Shown here: positions 1 through 9,020 of the stretch, piece by piece
How positions within the stretch are numbered: the first letter of the stretch is position 1
Layout of the letters: each line of letters begins with the position of its first letter
Assembly: GCF_014859505.1 (NCBI RefSeq)
Contig: NZ_JACUUD010000014.1
Location: 1 to 45,526 of the forward strand
Length of the DNA: 45,526 nt
Direction of reading: 5' to 3'
Source of the DNA: Halomonas sp.
GTDB lineage: Bacteria; Pseudomonadota; Gammaproteobacteria; Pseudomonadales; Halomonadaceae
The notes under the pieces: generated by a model
Databases searched by the model: none
What the model was told of the DNA's origin: nothing
The model's input: the letters and a program-made list of their open reading frames with translations, nothing else
Translations under genes and position numbers: made by a program

Positions 1-54
1 AGCGCAACACTGGCAGTGTTGAGGTCAGCGGTTCGATCCCGCTAGGCTCCACCA
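1..54 (+). tRNA. tRNA-Ala (GGC anticodon), 3' part only
   Basis: The window opens inside a tRNA gene. The anticodon arm folds as a 5-bp stem CAACA/TGTTG around the loop CTGGCAG, placing GGC at the anticodon, which reads GCC (Ala). The T arm (AGCGG, TTCGATC loop, CCGCT) and the 3' acceptor strand with discriminator A and encoded CCA are intact, ending at base 54. The D arm and 5' acceptor strand lie outside the window. The sequence from the T arm onward is close to the familiar enterobacterial tRNA-Ala(GGC). Confidence 0.95.
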
Positions 55-71
55 ACAAGATACGACGAACA

Positions 72-105
72 AGGCACCCGGCGCACCGCGCCAGGTGCCT
101 TTTTC
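72..105 (+). terminator. Rho-independent terminator of the tRNA
   Basis: AGGCACC (72-78) pairs with GGTGCCT (94-100), continuing inward, after a C/A mismatch, as GGCGC (80-84) with GCGCC (88-92) around an ACC loop. A T-rich tract TTTTCTT follows. It lies 17 bases after the tRNA CCA end. Confidence 0.9.
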
Positions 106-110
106 TTGTG

Positions 111-143
111 GCGATGTTCTTATGGCGATGTTCTTATGGCGAT
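111..143. repeat. 14-bp tandem repeat, 2.4 copies
   Basis: The unit GCGATGTTCTTATG occurs at 111-124 and 125-138, followed by the first five bases of a third copy at 139-143. It directly follows the tRNA terminator. No function is evident; it may be a simple slippage duplication. Confidence 0.8.
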
Positions 144-220
144 CATGTCGCTGATGGCAACATGTCCTGAGTGGACCTGGGGCGAGTCAGGGTCGGCCAT
201 GGCCTTCGGGGTTCGCGCAG

Positions 221-254
221 CAAAAGCCCCGTCGCGGTGATGCCGGGCGGGGCT
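221..254 (-). terminator. Rho-independent terminator of the 323-637 gene
   Basis: Read on the minus strand, AGCCCCG (254-248) pairs with CGGGGCT (231-225) around a 16-base loop and is followed by TTTG. It lies about 70 bases past the stop codon of the leftward small gene, so it probably ends that transcript. Confidence 0.6.
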
Positions 255-322
255 GTGATCTCTCCGGTCGCGTCATTTTCCTGTCGCGCCCATGCCTTGA
301 GGGCATCAGAGCCGTGTCGCGT

Positions 323-637
323 TCAGGCGCAGTCGGCGGCGCCTTCACCGAACATGTCGAACAGCAGTTCACGGCCAAGCGAGGTGAGTACCAGTCGGTT
401 GTGTTCGTTCCACGAGGCCGCCTCGCTGTTGATCAGGACCCTTTCGCAGGTCTGCCATTCGCTGGAGGCGCTCGAGAGGTTCGCCACGTCATGGCGTTCG
501 AGGCCCCGATGGGGGATGGAGATGGTCTCCAGCACATAACCATGGTGATAAAGCAGGGCTGCCATGTTGGAGAGGCATTGCCGCAGGCTGCGCTGCATGC
601 CGGCGAGAGGGGAAGCGTCGATCATCATGTGCCGCAT
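323..637 (-). CDS. Hypothetical protein, 104 residues
   Basis: I do not recognise a family. The product is soluble and mixed in charge, with no signal peptide or membrane segment. An N-terminal helix-like part (MQRSLRQCLSNMAALLYHHGY) is followed by a region rich in polar residues, and the C-terminal stretch (LTSLGRELLFDMFG) looks like the end of a small folded domain. The ATG at 637 has AAAGGAA almost touching it, so translation may really begin at the ATG pair at 628/625, which is better spaced. A convincing promoter (669-697) and a downstream terminator (221-254) make it a monocistronic unit, which is the main reason to believe it is expressed. It stands next to argF, on the same strand, with its own promoter. 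Confidence 0.7.
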   Translation of the reverse strand: MRHMMIDASPLAGMQRSLRQCLSNMAALLYHHGYVLETISIPHRGLERHDVANLSSASSEWQTCERVLINSEAASWNEHNRLVLTSLGRELLFDMFGEGAADCA

Positions 638-668
638 TTCCTTTCACGCTGAGGATGTGCTGCGGCGC

Positions 669-703
669 AGTATACTACCAAGGTCTGAGTTATACAAAGG
701 TCT
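669..703 (-). promoter_or_regulatory. Promoter with tandem operator-like direct repeats
   Basis: On the minus strand a -35 TTGTAT (697-692) and a -10 TATACT (674-669) are separated by exactly 17 bases, 31 bases before the start of the small hypothetical gene. On the plus strand the same segment contains direct repeats: TATAC at 671 and 691 (20-bp period) and AAGGTCT at 680 and 697. They overlap the -10 and -35, where a repressor would bind. The binding protein is unknown. Confidence 0.55.
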
Positions 704-759
704 TACATGAAATGCCGGGCAGAGTCCCTGGAGTGGAGCGCCACAGGGACTCGTCGTGA

Positions 760-1680
760 TCAGCCCTCGACTCGTCCGAGCAGCAGGAATTCGATCAGCG
801 CCTTCTGGGCGTGCAAGCGGTTGCCCGCTTCCTGCCAGACCACGGCCCGAGGGTCGTCGAGCAGGGTCTCGCTGATCTCCTCGCCGCGGTGGGCGGGCAG
901 GCAGTGCAGGAAGAGCGCGTCGGGCTTGGCCCGGTCGAGCAGCGCCTCGGTCACCTGGAAGCCGGCGAAGTCGGCCTCGCGCCTGGCCTGCTCCTCCTCC
1001 TGGCCCATGGAGGCCCACACATCGGTGGTGATCAGGTCGGCGTCGACTACCGCCTCGGCGGGGTCGCGCAGGATCGTCACCCGGTCACCGGCCGCGGCGA
1101 GGATATCCTGGCGGGGTTCGTAGCCCTCCGGGCAGCAGATGCGTAGCTGGAAGTCGAACTGGCGGGCGGCATTGATCCAGGAGTGGCACATGTTGTTGCC
1201 GTCGCCGATCCACACCGCGGTGCGCCCGGCGACGCTGCCGCGCAGCTCGGTCCAGGTCATCACGTCGGCCAGCAGCTGGCAGGGGTGGTAGTCGTCTGTC
1301 AGCGCGTTGATCACCGGCACCGAACTCGAGGCGGCATATGTCTCCAGCCCGGGATGGGAGAAGGTGCGGATCATTACCGCGTCGACCATTTCCGAGAGCA
1401 CCCGGGCGGTGTCGCCGATGGGTTCGCCGCGGCCGAGCTGGGTGTCGCGGGGCGACAGGAACAGCGCATGGCCCCCGAAGTGCGCCATGGCGGTCTCGAA
1501 GGAGACTCGGGTGCGGGTCGAGGACTTCTCGAAGATCATCGCCAGGGTGCGGTTGCGCAATGGTGCATAGACCGGGCCCTCGGCCTTCAGCTCGTTCTTG
1601 ATGGTGATGGCGCGCTGGATGAGATAGCGCAGCTCGTCCTGGCTCAGGTCCAGCAGGGTCAGGAAGTGGCGGGTGGCCAT
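760..1680 (-). CDS. argF: Ornithine carbamoyltransferase, ArgF
   Basis: Cytosolic enzyme joining ornithine and carbamoyl phosphate to give citrulline in arginine synthesis. The 306-residue product has the carbamoyl-phosphate site STRTR at residues 54-58 and the ornithine-site motif HCLP at about 259-262, followed by AHRGEE; the length is typical. The frame is open upstream to 1737, but the chosen ATG at 1680 begins [13 protein letters not shown], as in homologues, and has GGAG 9 bases upstream. The extra upstream residues are Arg-rich and unlike the family. argG lies 1.5 kb away, so two steps of the pathway are close together, but the genes are not co-transcribed. grxD is divergent, with about 150 bases between the starts. 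No clear ArgR box was seen. Confidence 0.97.
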   Translation of the reverse strand: MATRHFLTLLDLSQDELRYLIQRAITIKNELKAEGPVYAPLRNRTLAMIFEKSSTRTRVSFETAMAHFGGHALFLSPRDTQLGRGEPIGDTARVLSEMVDAVMIRTFSHPGLETYAASSSVPVINALTDDYHPCQLLADVMTWTELRGSVAGRTAVWIGDGNNMCHSWINAARQFDFQLRICCPEGYEPRQDILAAAGDRVTILRDPAEAVVDADLITTDVWASMGQEEEQARREADFAGFQVTEALLDRAKPDALFLHCLPAHRGEEISETLLDDPRAVVWQEAGNRLHAQKALIEFLLLGRVEG

Positions 1681-1831
1681 TGGGCGTGCTCCACGGGAAA
1701 AAACGTCCATCCTAGCCAGGCGCCGGGGGATGCGCAACGCGCTCGGTATCAGTAGAATGGGAGATCAAGACCTAGCGTCGGGCTCGGGTATTGGCCCGCA
1801 CCGGCATTCGCGACGAGAACAGGGAGACGCC

Positions 1832-2176
1832 ATGAGCACCACCCTCGAGAACATCCAGCGCCAGATCGGCGATAACCCCATCCTGATCTACATGAAGGGC
1901 ACGCCGCAGTTGCCCCAGTGTGGCTTCTCCGCTCAGACCGTCCAGGCGCTGATGGCCTGCGGCGAGCGCTTCGCCTTCGTCAATATCCTGGACAACCCGG
2001 ACATTCGCACCGAGCTGCCCAAGTTCGCCAACTGGCCCACCTTTCCCCAGCTGTGGGTAGAGGGTGAGCTGGTCGGCGGTTGCGATATCGTGGTGGAGAT
2101 GCACCAGAGCGGTGAGCTCGAGAAGCTGATCAAGGAAACGGCCGCCAAGCATCAGGAGGATCAGCCCCAGGGTTGA
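1832..2176 (+). CDS. grxD: Monothiol glutaredoxin, GrxD (Grx4)
   Basis: Small cytosolic CGFS-type glutaredoxin that carries a [2Fe-2S] cluster with glutathione and takes part in Fe-S cluster delivery and iron sensing. The 114-residue product starts MSTTLENI and shows the IYMKGTP strand followed by CGFS at residues 30-33, then the WPTFPQLW segment with the cis-Pro TVP-equivalent (TFP) and GGCDI near the glutathione site. The ATG at 1832 is preceded by AGGGAGA. In-frame codons continue upstream to 1673 but overlap argF and lack homology. A strong hairpin at 2237-2273 probably ends the transcript. Confidence 0.96.
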   Translation: MSTTLENIQRQIGDNPILIYMKGTPQLPQCGFSAQTVQALMACGERFAFVNILDNPDIRTELPKFANWPTFPQLWVEGELVGGCDIVVEMHQSGELEKLIKETAAKHQEDQPQG

Positions 2177-2236
2177 CCCGGCTTCGTCCCGGGCGGCGAG
2201 TCACCGGGGTCAAGCAGCGAGTAGACAAGCGGCCGG

Positions 2237-2273
2237 CAGAAACGCCCATCCGATCCCCGGGTGGGCGTTTCTG
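2237..2273. terminator. Bidirectional hairpin between grxD and rnt
   Basis: A perfect 12-bp stem: CAGAAACGCCCA (2237-2248) pairs with TGGGCGTTTCTG (2262-2273). It lies between the convergent ends of grxD and rnt. The T-run is partly inside the stem on each strand, so it could serve both genes. Confidence 0.75.
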
Positions 2274-2300
2274 CGTTTGTCGTCTTCCGGCAGGATTGGC

Positions 2301-2969
2301 CTAGGGCAGTTCGTCCATCCCCTGCTCACGCTGGGCCTGGGACCAGCCGCCCAGATCCTTGTAACGGTTGACCATGGCGCAGAACAGCTCGGCGGTGCGT
2401 TCGGTATCGTAGCGGGCCGAGTGGGCTTCTCCGTTGTCGAAGGGGATGCCGGCGGCGCCGCAGGCCCTGGCCAGCACGGTCTGGCCGTACATCAGGCCCG
2501 CCAGCGATGCGGTGTCGAAGCTGGAGAAGGGGTGGAAAGGATTGCGCTTGATGCCGCAGCGGCTGACGGCGGCGTTCAGAAAACCGTGATCGAAGGCGGC
2601 GTTGTGGCCGACCAGCACGGCGCGGGTGCAGCCATGGGCCTTGATGGCCTTGCGCACCGGCCGGAAGATCTCGCCGAGCGCCTGGGCCTCGGAGAGCGCG
2701 ACCTGCTGGCGCAGCGGGTCGTCGAGCCTGATGCCGGTGAAGTCGAGCGCCGACTGCTCGACCTCGGCCCCCTCGAAGGGTTTCACATGAAAGGCATAGG
2801 TGGATTCGGGCAGCAGGTTGCCCTGGGCATCCATGGTCAGGGTCACCGCGGCAATCTCCAGGATCGCGTTGCGTTCGGCGTTGAAGCCGCCGGTTTCCAC
2901 GTCTACCACGACCGGCAGGAAGCTGCGGAATCGCTGTGCCAGCAGGTCGCGGGCGATCGCCTCGCTCAT
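2301..2969 (-). CDS. rnt: Ribonuclease T
   Basis: 3'-5' exoribonuclease that trims the 3' ends of tRNA (CCA end turnover) and other stable RNAs. The 222-residue product has the DEDDh exonuclease layout: Exo I DVETGG (Asp23, Glu25), Exo II in [12 protein letters not shown], and Exo III near the C-terminus in [14 protein letters not shown]. Its conserved N-terminal [17 protein letters not shown] is characteristic of RNase T rather than DnaQ. The ATG at 2969 has the strong Shine-Dalgarno AAGGAGAGGG. The gene is divergent from argG and convergent with grxD. It is distinct from the larger DEDDh protein at 9021-11081. Confidence 0.96.
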   Translation of the reverse strand: MSEAIARDLLAQRFRSFLPVVVDVETGGFNAERNAILEIAAVTLTMDAQGNLLPESTYAFHVKPFEGAEVEQSALDFTGIRLDDPLRQQVALSEAQALGEIFRPVRKAIKAHGCTRAVLVGHNAAFDHGFLNAAVSRCGIKRNPFHPFSSFDTASLAGLMYGQTVLARACGAAGIPFDNGEAHSARYDTERTAELFCAMVNRYKDLGGWSQAQREQGMDELP

Positions 2970-3073
2970 TCACCCTCTCCTTGCGTCTTTCGGTCTCGGT
3001 CTCCCCGTCCCGAAGGCCCCGGGGCGAATCCGCGCAAGTCTAGCAGGTTGACCTCCGGGCGTCCCGGGGCCGG

Positions 3074-3102
3074 TATTCGCCGTGCCGATGGCGCGCTATA
3101 CT
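3074..3102 (+). promoter_or_regulatory. Candidate argG promoter
   Basis: A good -10 TATACT lies at 3097-3102, 45 bases before the argG ATG. The possible -35 (TATTCG at 3074-3079, 17-base spacing) is poor, which would fit an activated or weak promoter. It lies in the 178-bp divergent region shared with rnt. Confidence 0.35.
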
Positions 3103-3147
3103 GCATCCTCTGATGCCAACCCCCTAGCTTTCAACGAGGAGCCCCGA

Positions 3148-4368
<1,221 letters not shown>

Positions 4369-4455
4369 GACCCGCCTGCGTGACCCGCATGCGACGCCGG
4401 CTGATGCCGGCGTCGCTGTTCTTGGGTAATGAAGAGAGGCCAAAGGAGAATCACG

Positions 4456-4755
4456 ATGCTGAAGAAACTGCTGTCCGGGCTGTTCGGCGGTGGCGAGAAG
4501 GCGCCTGCCAGCGCGCCGGCCGCCGAGTCGGTAACCTACCAGGGCTATCAGATCATCTCCGAGCCCGCCGATCAGGGCGGCCAGTATCGGGTCAGCGGCT
4601 GGATTCGCAAGCCCGGTACGGACGGCGAGGTGCAGGAGCACCGCTTCGAGCGCTCCGACATGGTGCCCGGCCGCGAGGCCTGCGACCAACTGATGGTCAG
4701 CAAGGCGCAGCGCTTCATCGACGAGGTGGGCGAGGAGATGTTCCGACCCCGCTGA
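4456..4755 (+). CDS. HlyU-family small protein
   Basis: A 99-residue product beginning MLKKLLSGLFGGG, then an Ala/Pro linker and a compact domain (residues 27-95) with YQGYQIISEPADQGGQYRVSG and a C-terminal half carrying RSDMVPGREAC and RFIDEVGEEMF. This pattern matches the HlyU family, named after a Vibrio transcriptional activator of haemolysin genes; most members are uncharacterised, so a regulatory role is only inferred. The amphipathic N-terminus may bind a membrane. The ATG at 4456 has an AAGGAG Shine-Dalgarno. It stands between argG and the DUF294 gene with no obvious functional tie to either. Confidence 0.8.
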   Translation: MLKKLLSGLFGGGEKAPASAPAAESVTYQGYQIISEPADQGGQYRVSGWIRKPGTDGEVQEHRFERSDMVPGREACDQLMVSKAQRFIDEVGEEMFRPR

Positions 4756-4865
4756 GCGGAGCGCGTAACCTGTGTCACCAGGGCGGTTGCCATGCCCCTT
4801 TCGCCCAAGTGTTTCCGGGTGGGCGCGCGGCTACACTGGGTCGGTGTCTGTTGCTCGGAGCTGCC

Positions 4866-5993
4866 ATGCGCCTGCTTCACCGCGCCTCCTCGTGGCGTTT
4901 GCTGTTCGCCGACGGCGAGCTTCCCGACCCCGGGCGGTTGCCGCCACTCCTGGCCCCATTGCGTGACGCCCTGGCCGAGTTGGGGCCGGCGCCGACCCTG
5001 CCCGACGCCCACGCCTGGCAGCCTCGCCTGGTGGAGGCGCTCATGCGTCTCGATCTCCCTGCCTGGCGCATCAGCCAGCTGATCAGTGACCACAACGACT
5101 GGCTCTATCGTCGCGCCATCCAACTGGCGCAGAGCGAGATGCTGGGGCAGGGCTGGGGGTCCCCCCCGGTCGCCTTCTGCGTGTTGATCATGGGGTCGGG
5201 GGCCCGCCAGGAGAGCCTGCTGGCGCCCGATCAGGACAATGGCATGATCATCGCCGACTACCCGGACAGCCGGCACACCGAGATCGATGGCTACTTCCAG
5301 GCGCTGGGCGAGCGCTTCACCGACCGGCTGGACCAGGCCGGCATTCCGCTGTGCAGCGGCCACGTGATGGCGCGCTGGCCCATGTGGCGAAAGCGTCTCT
5401 CCGAGTGGGGCGAACAGCTGATCCTCTGGACCGCCGAGCGCCGCACCAAGCGTGTGCAGCAGGCCAATATCCTCCTCGATTTCCGGCCGGTCCATGGTGA
5501 AGGGGTCCTGGCCGAGGCCCTGGCCGACCGCGTGGCCCGCCTGATGCCCCGGGCCGGGCTGTTCCTGGATGAGATGGGGGTGCTGCTCGACGATCTGCCG
5601 ATGGCCCTGGACCGCTTCGGGAGGCTGTCGGGCTCGCTGGAGGGAGCGCCCCACGAGAACGCGATCGACCTCAAGCGACAGGGACTGCTGCCGCTGGTGG
5701 CCGCTGCCCGGCTGCTCTCGCTGCGCCATGGTGTGCGCGAGATCGACACCCGGGAGCGGCTAGCGGCCCTGGTGGTGAAGGAGGTGCTGCCCGCCGAGCG
5801 CTGCCGCGCCCTGACCGCCGCCCTGGAGCGGCTCCAGGGATTGCAGCTGGAGGAACAGTGCCGCGGGCTCAGGACGGGGCGTGGCGCCGATGGCTGGGTG
5901 GATGTCTCGCGCCTCGGCGAGGATCAGCGCCTGCTGCTGCGCCATGACCTGCTGCAGATCCGACGGCTCAAGCGGCGGGCGAAGCGAGGGTAG
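4866..5993 (+). CDS. DUF294 nucleotidyltransferase-like protein (GlnD-like), lacking CBS domains
   Basis: A 375-residue protein with a nucleotidyltransferase-type core: IMGSGARQES at residues 109-117 and the metal-binding PDQDNG at about 121-126, as in DUF294/GlnD-like proteins, followed by the helical DUF294 C-terminal domain (about 230-370). Many family members carry cyclic-nucleotide-binding and CBS domains in front; here the N-terminal 100 residues are a short helical region without them. In pseudomonads a DUF294 gene stands beside an acetate-type sodium symporter and a DEDDh exonuclease. The same three components occur here, with the symporter fused to a kinase, supporting a shared signalling role. 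It converges on the kinase gene with only 37 bases between stops. The substrate is unknown. The ATG at 4866 follows a stretch without homology in the longer open frame. Confidence 0.8.
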   Translation: MRLLHRASSWRLLFADGELPDPGRLPPLLAPLRDALAELGPAPTLPDAHAWQPRLVEALMRLDLPAWRISQLISDHNDWLYRRAIQLAQSEMLGQGWGSPPVAFCVLIMGSGARQESLLAPDQDNGMIIADYPDSRHTEIDGYFQALGERFTDRLDQAGIPLCSGHVMARWPMWRKRLSEWGEQLILWTAERRTKRVQQANILLDFRPVHGEGVLAEALADRVARLMPRAGLFLDEMGVLLDDLPMALDRFGRLSGSLEGAPHENAIDLKRQGLLPLVAAARLLSLRHGVREIDTRERLAALVVKEVLPAERCRALTAALERLQGLQLEEQCRGLRTGRGADGWVDVSRLGEDQRLLLRHDLLQIRRLKRRAKRG

Positions 5994-6030
5994 GCAGGGT
6001 CAGGCTCGATCACCGTCACCTGGCGAAGCG

Positions 6031-8775
6031 TCAGCCCTCATCGCCCTGCGTCGGCGCATTGGGCAGTTCCATGGTCAGGCAGGCTCCGCCCAGGATGGGG
6101 GCGTCCTCCACCCATAGCCGGCCGCCCAGATGGGCGACGATCCCGCGGCTGATGGGCAGCCCCAGGCCGCTGCCCCGAGGGCGTCCGCGACTCTTTTCCG
6201 GGGATTCGCCGGGGCGCTGGATCTGGTGAAACTTCTCGAACACCCGCTCGCGCTCTTCCTCGACGATGCCGGGGCCGTTGTCCTCCACCGACAGGCGGTA
6301 ATGGTTCTTGTAGCGCCCCAGACGCAGCAGCACCTTCGGGTTGGCCTCGTCGGCGAACTTGCCGGCGTTGTCGAGCAGATTGATGATCACCTGCTCCAGG
6401 CGATCCGGGTCGCCCACCACCGGGGCCTGCTCGACCTCGATCTGCACCTCCAGTGCCACGCCACGATTCTCCTGCATGTGGTGCACGGCATCGACGCTGT
6501 GGCGGGTCAGCTCCACCAGGTCCAGGCGCTGGGGGTTGAGGGTGAGTCGTCCGCTCTCCAGGCGTGCCAGGTCGAGGATCTCCTCGATCAGCCGTGACAG
6601 TCGCTGGCTTTCCTTGACCACCACGTTGAGGAAGTGCACCCGTTTCTCCTCGGGCAGATCGCCACTGTCGCGCAGGATCTCAGCGAAGGCGCGGATCGAG
6701 GTGAGCGGGGTGCGCAGTTCGTGGCTGACCATGGCCACGAACTCGTCCTTGAGGCGGTCGAGCTCGCGCAGGCGCTCGTTGGCGGCGCGAAGATCCTCGC
6801 TGGCCCGGGCCAGCTCCTCGGACTTCTGCTCCAGGCGGCGGTTGACCTCCAGAGTCTCCGAGGTGGTGTCGAGGATGCTGAGGATCGACTCCAGGTCCAG
6901 CGCCTCGCCGCGCACCACGGAGTTGATCAGCACCCGTGCAGAGGCATTGCCGAGCGCCCCGGAAAGGGCCTGCTCGGCCCGGGCGATCAGCTCCGGCGGG
7001 GCCGGCTGGTCGTTGGTGGGCTCCTCTCCCGGATACCCGGTGAAGACCCGGGCGCTGGCGCCCGCGCCCAGATAGCGGTCGAGCAGGTTGCGCAGCTCAC
7101 CCCGGGTGGTCTGGCCGTGCCACAGCGAGGTCTCCATCAGGCCGGGGTGCATGGCCTCGGTGAACAGCGCCGCCTGGGTCTGTTCCAGAGGAGACTGGCG
7201 GGTGAACAGCGAGATGCCCACCAGCAGGCCGACGTTGGCGGTCAGGCTCCACAGCAGTGAGTGGGAGTAGATGTCCCAGTCTTCCAGGCCGAACAGGGCA
7301 TAGGGCTTCAGCCACTCCAGGCCAAAGGGGCCGAGTGTCAGGAAGGTATCGTCTACCCAGCCGGACTGCGCGAAGCCCGGGATCAGCAGGGTCCAGGCCC
7401 AGATCAGGGTGCCGGCGATCATACCCAGGGCGGCGCCACGGCGGGTGGCGCCGCGCCAGTACATGCCGATCAGCATCGCCGGGGCGAACTGGCTTGCGGC
7501 GGCGAAGGAGACCAGGCCGATGGTCACCAGGCTGTAGGAGTCGCCGATCAGGGCGTGGTAGAGGTAGCCCAGCAGCAGGATCAGCACGATGGCCACACGG
7601 CGAATGCCCAGCAGCCAGCCGGCCAGCTCGCCGCGGCTGCCCAGGTGCAGGCGCCGGGAGCGCAGCAGCAGCGGCATGATCAGCTGGTTGCTGACCATGG
7701 TCGAGAGCGCGATGGTCTCGACGATCACCATGCTGGTGGCCGCCGAGAGCCCGCCGATGAAGACCAGCAGCGGAAGTGCCTCCAGCCCCGCCGACAGCGG
7801 CAGAGTCAGCACGAAACTGTCCGGATCTCCGGCGGAGAGCAGCATGCCGGCCAGGGCAATGGGGATCACGAACAGGTTGATGGCCAGCAGGTAGAGCGGA
7901 AAGAGCCAGCTGGCCCGCTTGAGGTGGCGCTCATCGACGTTCTCGACCACTAGCACCTGGAACTGGCGGGGCAGGGTGATGAAGGCCAGGAAGGCCAGCA
8001 CCAGCATGCCGATCCAGCCGCTGGCGCCACCCGGCACGGCGTCCAGGCCCATGGCGCCCACCAGCTCGGGGCTGGCTGCCACCTGGGCGAAGAGATCCCC
8101 GGGACCGTGGAACAGCACGAACACCACGAAGATGCCCACCGAGAGGAAGGCCACCAGCTTGACCAGCGATTCGAAGGCGATGGCCGCCACCATGCCCTCG
8201 TGGCGCTCGCTGGCATCCAGATGGCGGGTGCCGAAGAGGATGATGAACACCGCCAGCACCAGCGCCACCCAGAACGACTTGTCGACCCAGAAGGCCTCCT
8301 CGACCAGGCTAAGCTCCGGGGCCTGGGGATAGTTGACGAGCACCGCGTGGCTCACCGTGATCGCCTTGAGCTGGAGGGTGATGTAGGGGGTGATGCCGAC
8401 CAGGGCGATCAGCGCCACCAGGGCGCCGAGGCTCGAGCTCTTGCCGTAGCGAGCGCTGATGAAGTCGGCGATGGAGGTGATGCGCTGGGCGCTGGCGATG
8501 CGCACCATCTTGCGGATCAGGAAGGGCGACAGCAGCATGGCCAGGGTCGGCCCCAGGTAGATCAGCAGGAAGCTGGGACCATGCTCGGCGGCGCGTCCCA
8601 CGCTGCCATAGAAGGTCCAGGCGGTGCAGTAGACGGCGATGGAGAGGGCATAGACGGTGGGGGAGCCAATCAGCGACCGCCCCTGTTCGGCGCGACGATC
8701 GCCCCAGGCCGCAATCACGAAGAGCAGCGCCAGGTAGCCGAAGGCGACGCTCAGGACGACTGCATCGGTTCTCAT
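6031..8775 (-). CDS. Sodium:solute symporter - histidine kinase fusion (CbrA/CrbS type)
   Basis: A 914-residue inner-membrane sensor kinase. Residues about 1-480 form a PutP-like sodium:solute symporter domain with about 13 hydrophobic segments. A STAC-like linker follows (about 530-600, LFTEAMHPG...ELRNLLDRYLG), then a coiled coil (about 630-680), a HisKA domain with the H box FVAMVSHELRTP (His at about 690) and a HATPase domain with the N box NLLDNAGKF and G boxes DNGPGI and GSGLGL. No PAS or receiver domain is visible. Family members (CbrA, CrbS) couple nutrient uptake or sensing to carbon-use regulation; the ligand here cannot be read from sequence. It is the last gene of a minus-strand operon led by a stand-alone receiver. 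GGAG lies 11 bases before the ATG. Confidence 0.92.
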   Translation of the reverse strand: MRTDAVVLSVAFGYLALLFVIAAWGDRRAEQGRSLIGSPTVYALSIAVYCTAWTFYGSVGRAAEHGPSFLLIYLGPTLAMLLSPFLIRKMVRIASAQRITSIADFISARYGKSSSLGALVALIALVGITPYITLQLKAITVSHAVLVNYPQAPELSLVEEAFWVDKSFWVALVLAVFIILFGTRHLDASERHEGMVAAIAFESLVKLVAFLSVGIFVVFVLFHGPGDLFAQVAASPELVGAMGLDAVPGGASGWIGMLVLAFLAFITLPRQFQVLVVENVDERHLKRASWLFPLYLLAINLFVIPIALAGMLLSAGDPDSFVLTLPLSAGLEALPLLVFIGGLSAATSMVIVETIALSTMVSNQLIMPLLLRSRRLHLGSRGELAGWLLGIRRVAIVLILLLGYLYHALIGDSYSLVTIGLVSFAAASQFAPAMLIGMYWRGATRRGAALGMIAGTLIWAWTLLIPGFAQSGWVDDTFLTLGPFGLEWLKPYALFGLEDWDIYSHSLLWSLTANVGLLVGISLFTRQSPLEQTQAALFTEAMHPGLMETSLWHGQTTRGELRNLLDRYLGAGASARVFTGYPGEEPTNDQPAPPELIARAEQALSGALGNASARVLINSVVRGEALDLESILSILDTTSETLEVNRRLEQKSEELARASEDLRAANERLRELDRLKDEFVAMVSHELRTPLTSIRAFAEILRDSGDLPEEKRVHFLNVVVKESQRLSRLIEEILDLARLESGRLTLNPQRLDLVELTRHSVDAVHHMQENRGVALEVQIEVEQAPVVGDPDRLEQVIINLLDNAGKFADEANPKVLLRLGRYKNHYRLSVEDNGPGIVEEERERVFEKFHQIQRPGESPEKSRGRPRGSGLGLPISRGIVAHLGGRLWVEDAPILGGACLTMELPNAPTQGDEG

Positions 8776-8794
8776 CGCTTCGCCGTCTCCATGG

Positions 8795-8989
8795 TCACTC
8801 CCCCGAGCGCTGCTCGAGGAGCCAGGCGGCCAGGGCGATCACCACCCCCCACGCGAGGAACAGGTAGAGCGGCAGCCAGGAGGGGCCGCCGGCCGGGCGG
8901 TCGAAGACCAGCACCAACGGCGGGGTGAACAGCAGGGTGGCCAGTAGTACCAGGGCCACCAGTCGCTCGCCGAGACGTGGAGTGTTCAT
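8795..8989 (-). CDS. Small two-helix membrane protein beside the symporter kinase
   Basis: A 64-residue product with two hydrophobic segments (about 10-28 and 39-58) separated by VFDRPAGGPSW, ending LLEQRSGE. It lies 19 bases upstream of the symporter-kinase start and 31 bases after the exonuclease stop, so it is translated from the same operon. Small two-helix partners are known next to related sodium:solute symporters (DUF485 with ActP, DUF4212 in others). This one does not clearly match either, but its position suggests the same kind of accessory role. The family assignment is open; the reading frame is well supported by context and hydrophobicity. Confidence 0.75.
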   Translation of the reverse strand: MNTPRLGERLVALVLLATLLFTPPLVLVFDRPAGGPSWLPLYLFLAWGVVIALAAWLLEQRSGE

Positions 8990-9020
8990 GCCGGCACCCG
9001 AAGGGTCCTGGGGGGTGAGT

